Source: DASRBN01 sp035294305 (GTDB lineage Bacteria > Chloroflexota > Ktedonobacteria > Ktedonobacterales > Ktedonobacteraceae). From it: DNA of 64,000 nt. The stretch lies in contig DATGLD010000048.1 of the NCBI GenBank assembly GCA_035294305.1, positions 434,001-498,000 of the forward strand, read 5' to 3'. Under the pieces are notes generated by a model, which was not told the DNA's origin, ran no database searches, and saw only the letters and a list, made by a program, of their open reading frames with translations. The translations under genes and the position numbers were made by a program. Positions 61,028-64,000 of the stretch are shown in pieces (positions within the stretch are counted from its first letter, which is position 1; every line of letters starts with the position of its first letter).

Positions 61028-61056
61028 TTGACAAACTACAGCAGTATGCTTACAAT
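61028..61056 (+). promoter_or_regulatory. Strong promoter for the HEAT-repeat-like gene
   Basis: TTGACA (61028-61033), 17-base spacer, TACAAT (61051-61056). GTAACGATTGTTAC at 61061-61074, near the start point, is an imperfect palindrome that could be an operator. Confidence 0.75.
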
Positions 61057-61138
61057 ATTCGTAACGATTGTTACCAGGTAATCCTGCTGAAGCGTTAGAA
61101 GAGTTGAGGGGCGATACTCGTGCTGGAGGATAGAGTAT

Positions 61139-61966
61139 ATGGGTGATGCCAGATCATCACATCTCACGTTACCGGGATATTCAGGTCGCCTGCTACATAG
61201 CGCGCAAAGCACGCTGCGCAATGTGCTGCGTCCAATAAGCCATGCCCATTCAAGAACAATTTCTGAACTGCTGATACAACTTGATGAGGCGACAACACCG
61301 GCCCAATTGTCGAAGCTAGTGAATACATTGCAAGTGCGCATTTTCAAGCTGCCTGCCCAAAAACAGCTTGTCCAGCGCAAGCGGGTCGTTGATACGCTAA
61401 CTCTCCACGTGCTACATTCACCCACTGCAGCGCTGCGTATAGAGGCGGCAAGCTGGCTGCGGCTCTTTATACAGGCGAGCTTGATTTCACAACCCCAAGA
61501 AATCTTTGTGACATTGGTTACAGCAGTGACTCGCACCCCTACCAATAGCGGTGATGAACAACTGCAAGAGCGGCAGGCTTATCTGAAGATGATTTTCGAC
61601 TGCTTCTGGCCTTATCGCTTTCCATATCCCGCGTACTCCTGGAAAGATTTTCCGGGCAACGAGGTGTTCTATCCCCTGGCTCCTCTTTTCGCGCAAGGGA
61701 ATGAGACAACACAGGACCTGCTGATCTCTCTATTTAATGAGTTACCCACGCTCAACGATGAAAGAATTGCGGAATACTTACTTCCTGTGGCTTTGAGGTG
61801 GGCAAATGATAACGATACCGAACGAAGGTGCAGGATTACAACTATCCTCTGCAAGCTGAACGATCCAACAGCGCAAAATACGCTCACACAGCTACAATAT
61901 GACCCCAACCCATTGGTGGCTAACAGCGCGCGGCGGGCGGCAGAGTGCGTGCAGGTAGAAAATTAA
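61139..61966 (+). CDS. Helical-repeat (HEAT-like) hypothetical protein
   Basis: A 275-residue protein that is nearly all helix: segments such as LSKLVNTLQVRIF, ALRIEAASWLRLFIQASL, TTQDLLISLFNELPTL and NTLTQLQYDPNPLVANSARRAAECV look like HEAT or armadillo-type repeats, the last being a typical repeat with its Asp/Asn turn. No catalytic motif, signal peptide or membrane helix is seen. It may be a scaffold or binding protein. A strong promoter precedes it. I do not recognise a specific family. Confidence 0.6.
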   Translation: MGDARSSHLTLPGYSGRLLHSAQSTLRNVLRPISHAHSRTISELLIQLDEATTPAQLSKLVNTLQVRIFKLPAQKQLVQRKRVVDTLTLHVLHSPTAALRIEAASWLRLFIQASLISQPQEIFVTLVTAVTRTPTNSGDEQLQERQAYLKMIFDCFWPYRFPYPAYSWKDFPGNEVFYPLAPLFAQGNETTQDLLISLFNELPTLNDERIAEYLLPVALRWANDNDTERRCRITTILCKLNDPTAQNTLTQLQYDPNPLVANSARRAAECVQVEN

Positions 61967-61996
61967 ATCTCTTCACCCCTCATAGCGCTAAAAAAA

Positions 61997-62136
61997 AGTA
62001 CTTATGAATCGATGAAACCTGCTGCACCAGGTGGTTCCATAGCGGACGTTGTTATAACGATGAAGCGCGATCTTATCTGCTGATAAGTTTCAACGTCCGA
62101 TACTCATCGCATAAGTACTCATGTATTGAGTATAAT
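61997..62136. repeat. Nested palindromic region upstream of the last gene
   Basis: AGTACTTATG (61997-62006) is mirrored at 62110-62119, GGACGTTG (62044-62051) at 62091-62098, and CTTATC-TGCT-GATAAG (about 62072-62087) is a small hairpin. TACTCATGTATTGAGTA (about 62116-62132) is another. Together they make a nested structure of about 125 bp, either a MITE-like repeat or a folded RNA. No target duplication is evident. Confidence 0.5.
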
Positions 62137-62326
62137 AAAAAAAGCGAAGAACGTCAAGTTTTTTAAAACAGGGTGTGAAAAGATTGTTTAAAACGCTGCC
62201 ATAGGTTATAATTGTTTTGTCTTATATAAGAGTCATGTAATTTGTAGGATATGCTACCATGGCACAGGTGGTATACTTTTTCACCTGTACCTCTACAGCC
62301 TTCTCTGGGGGAGAGGGAAAAGACTC

Positions 62327-64000
62327 ATGAATAGCAAAATCACCTACCGGCAGCAATTTACGCGTTGTGGGAAACAGCGGTGTCATAAATGCAAGGACGG
62401 CGCGGGACATGGGCCATACTGGTATGCATACTGGAGCGAAAATGGTCGCACGATCAGCAAATATATCGGTATACACCCACCCGCGGGCATCGAGATTTCC
62501 CAACCAGTAGAAGCCCAGCTATCATCTTCTCAAGAAAGGCAAATAGAGGCCCTGCCTTTCAAGAGTACAGATGCCAAAGACAGCGGTTTTCAGGCTTTTC
62601 ACACCGCGGCTGACGCCGCGCCGTACAAGGCTTCATTGCTTCATGCGCAAAAAACGCCTGGGAGACAGGCCGAAGAGGACACCTGCCATCCTACACACCT
62701 GCGTGTGTACCTCCTTGGCCAATTTCGTGTTGAACGCAGGAGTGGAGATGGCTGGCAGGCAGTTGCCAATCGCAAGTGGCAGCGGCGTCGCGCTCGCGCG
62801 CTGCTTGGCTGTTTGCTTGGCAATCCAATGCGCAGGTTAGGAAGAGAGCAAGTAATGGAGGCACTCTGGCCTGACCTTGACACCGAAACAGCGGCGAATC
62901 GCTTGAATGGGGCAGTGCATGAACTGCGCCAGATTCTTGAACCCGAAATCGCTCGCCCGGCGGCATCGCAGTTGCTGAGGCTGGAACGAGACGTATTGAT
63001 ACTGGCGAATGCCAGTCACATATGGGTCGATGCCGAGGCTTTCGAAGCGCTACTCAACAAAGCAAACATGAGTTCCGATCCTGTGCAGGTTGAAAAGTTA
63101 CTCGAGGAGGCAGCGGCATTATATGCTGGAGATTATCTGCTCGAGGAACTTTATTCCCCGTGGACGGGCGCACGTAGGGATTCGCTGCGCAGGGGTTGGA
63201 TGGGCCTGTTGCTCAATCTGGCAGATTTGCGGGCAGCGCGAGGGGCTCTTGCGAGCGCGATTGAACCGCTTGAGCGCCTTCTTTCTACAGACCCGATCCA
63301 CGAAACGGCTGTACGGCGTCTGATGACCCTGCTCACGCAGCTTGACCGGCGTGGAGAGGCGCTCCAGGTGTATCACCAGCTGGCTGGTATTCTGAGGCGT
63401 GACTACGACAATGAGCCAATGCCCGAAACGCGCGAACTGTACGAGGCACTGCGGCAGGGTACGGCACAGCTTCCTCAAGTGCCAGTACAGAAAAATGTAA
63501 AATATCAATTCATGCACTATTTTCCAAACGACGCGGGCGCTTCGCACTCTGGGGCGCATTATGTACCGCGCCTTCCCAATGAAATAACCTCGTCTCAGGG
63601 AAGTAGCAGGCAGCTGGGACGCTACAATCAAAGTCCACTGGTTGGAAGAGAAAAAGAACTTGCCACTATGCGCCAGCTCATGTTTGAAATTGAACAGGGG
63701 TCCGCATTGAAAGAAGTCCCACCGGTAACCGCGGGAGGAAACGACAGCAGGAGCCATTTTCTGCTATTGATGGGAGAATCGGGTATTGGCAAGACCCGGC
63801 TGGCGGAGGAATTGAGCCAGGAGGCAGTGACACGGGGCTGGTCGGTCGCGTGGAGCAGGGCCTTTGAGCAGGAGGGTACTATTTCCTACCGGCCGTGGAC
63901 CGAACTGCTGCGAACGCTTTTGCAGGATTCGGCGCGAGATTTTCTTACCTCTTTACAGGGAGAAGATGCCGTCTCACCGTATGTGGAGCAGTCGCTTCCG
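62327..64000 (+). CDS. BTAD/NTPase transcriptional regulator with N-terminal DUF6788-like segment, 3' end missing
   Basis: The frame is open from the ATG at 62327 (after GGGGGAGAGGG) through the right edge, 558 codons, with no stop in the window. Residues about 10-50 have cysteines in RCGKQRCHKCKDG (C14, C19, C22) and the HGPYWYAYW pattern of DUF6788, a small metal-type domain. A winged-helix part (about 125-225) and the BTAD helical domain (about 230-395) follow: VHELRQILEP and AAALYAGDYLLEELYSPW. After a variable linker, an NTPase starts at LVGREKELATM (about 430), with Walker A GESGIGKTR (about 486-494). Such SARP/LAL-type regulators often control special metabolism. The fused Cys-rich start is unusual. 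Confidence 0.86.
   Translation, partial: MNSKITYRQQFTRCGKQRCHKCKDGAGHGPYWYAYWSENGRTISKYIGIHPPAGIEISQPVEAQLSSSQERQIEALPFKSTDAKDSGFQAFHTAADAAPYKASLLHAQKTPGRQAEEDTCHPTHLRVYLLGQFRVERRSGDGWQAVANRKWQRRRARALLGCLLGNPMRRLGREQVMEALWPDLDTETAANRLNGAVHELRQILEPEIARPAASQLLRLERDVLILANASHIWVDAEAFEALLNKANMSSDPVQVEKLLEEAAALYAGDYLLEELYSPWTGARRDSLRRGWMGLLLNLADLRAARGALASAIEPLERLLSTDPIHETAVRRLMTLLTQLDRRGEALQVYHQLAGILRRDYDNEPMPETRELYEALRQGTAQLPQVPVQKNVKYQFMHYFPNDAGASHSGAHYVPRLPNEITSSQGSSRQLGRYNQSPLVGREKELATMRQLMFEIEQGSALKEVPPVTAGGNDSRSHFLLLMGESGIGKTRLAEELSQEAVTRGWSVAWSRAFEQEGTISYRPWTELLRTLLQDSARDFLTSLQGEDAVSPYVEQSLP

Noticed and set aside
1..64000. CRISPR arrays, tRNA and rRNA genes, phage att sites, replication origin
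   Set aside because: No regularly spaced direct repeats, no tRNA-like cloverleaf, no rRNA wording and no DnaA-box clusters were noticed on either strand by eye.

Overview
The window looks like part of a large genome from the phylum Chloroflexota, most probably a Ktedonobacteria-type organism. This is inferred from the gene content and was not tested by phylogeny. The signs are several membrane Ser/Thr kinases (one with an N-terminal zinc ribbon), a large BTAD/NTPase regulator, LysW-dependent lysine synthesis under T-box control, lone TnpB-type elements, and many dispersed palindromic repeats of about 30-90 bp between and inside genes. No rRNA, tRNA or CRISPR array was seen.

Layout. 1-654 is the 3' end of a GH3 glycosidase. 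870-2245 is a tnpB-only IS200/IS605-type element whose left end has been hit by a 137-bp MITE with Tn5-like ends. 2507-5300 holds small metabolic genes. 5334-15181 (minus strand) is a nearly complete alpha-aminoadipate lysine operon: lysW-lysX-lysY-lysZ-lysJK(fused)-homocitrate synthase-homoaconitase large and small-homoisocitrate dehydrogenase. It is led by two T-box riboswitches in tandem (15222-16095). 16328-20055 holds small proteins, a cyclase-like hydrolase and a Ser/Thr kinase. 20182-27594 suggests uptake and CoA activation of an organic (perhaps aromatic) acid: two adenylate-forming ligases, an amidohydrolase, an MFS transporter and a MetE-like protein. 27663-32439 holds a nucleotidyltransferase, an aminotransferase and a histidine kinase/response regulator pair. 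32763-38359 is a tight operon of acyl-adenylating enzyme, membrane acyltransferase, PLP decarboxylase and cysteine-synthase-like enzyme, divergent from the two-component system. Candidate response-regulator boxes face both ways between them. 38749-44342 holds two esterases, a HipA-like kinase/DUF3037 pair and a GH20 hexosaminidase. 44746-54053 holds a zinc-ribbon kinase, a LacI-controlled sugar kinase with a ribose-type ABC transporter, and GlgC. 54179-60868 holds a DeoR regulator, GlgA, a RecD2 helicase, a HicAB pair and a methyltransferase. The last gene, open to the window edge, fuses a Cys-rich DUF6788-like segment to a BTAD/NTPase regulator.

How the parts fit. Starvation for charged tRNA-Lys would let transcription through both T-boxes and turn on the lysine operon. 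That operon has been invaded repeatedly by palindromic repeats: in stem I and stem III of the second T-box, inside lysY, between lysY and lysZ, at the lysJ-lysK junction (where they encode a linker joining the two enzymes), and between the homoaconitase genes. The LacI regulator has matching operators at its own promoter and across the promoter of the sugar kinase upstream of the ABC transporter. The strongest leads are the tandem, repeat-invaded lysine T-box leader with the LysJ-LysK fusion, and the two-component-linked acyl-ligase/acyltransferase/decarboxylase/cysteine-synthase operon.
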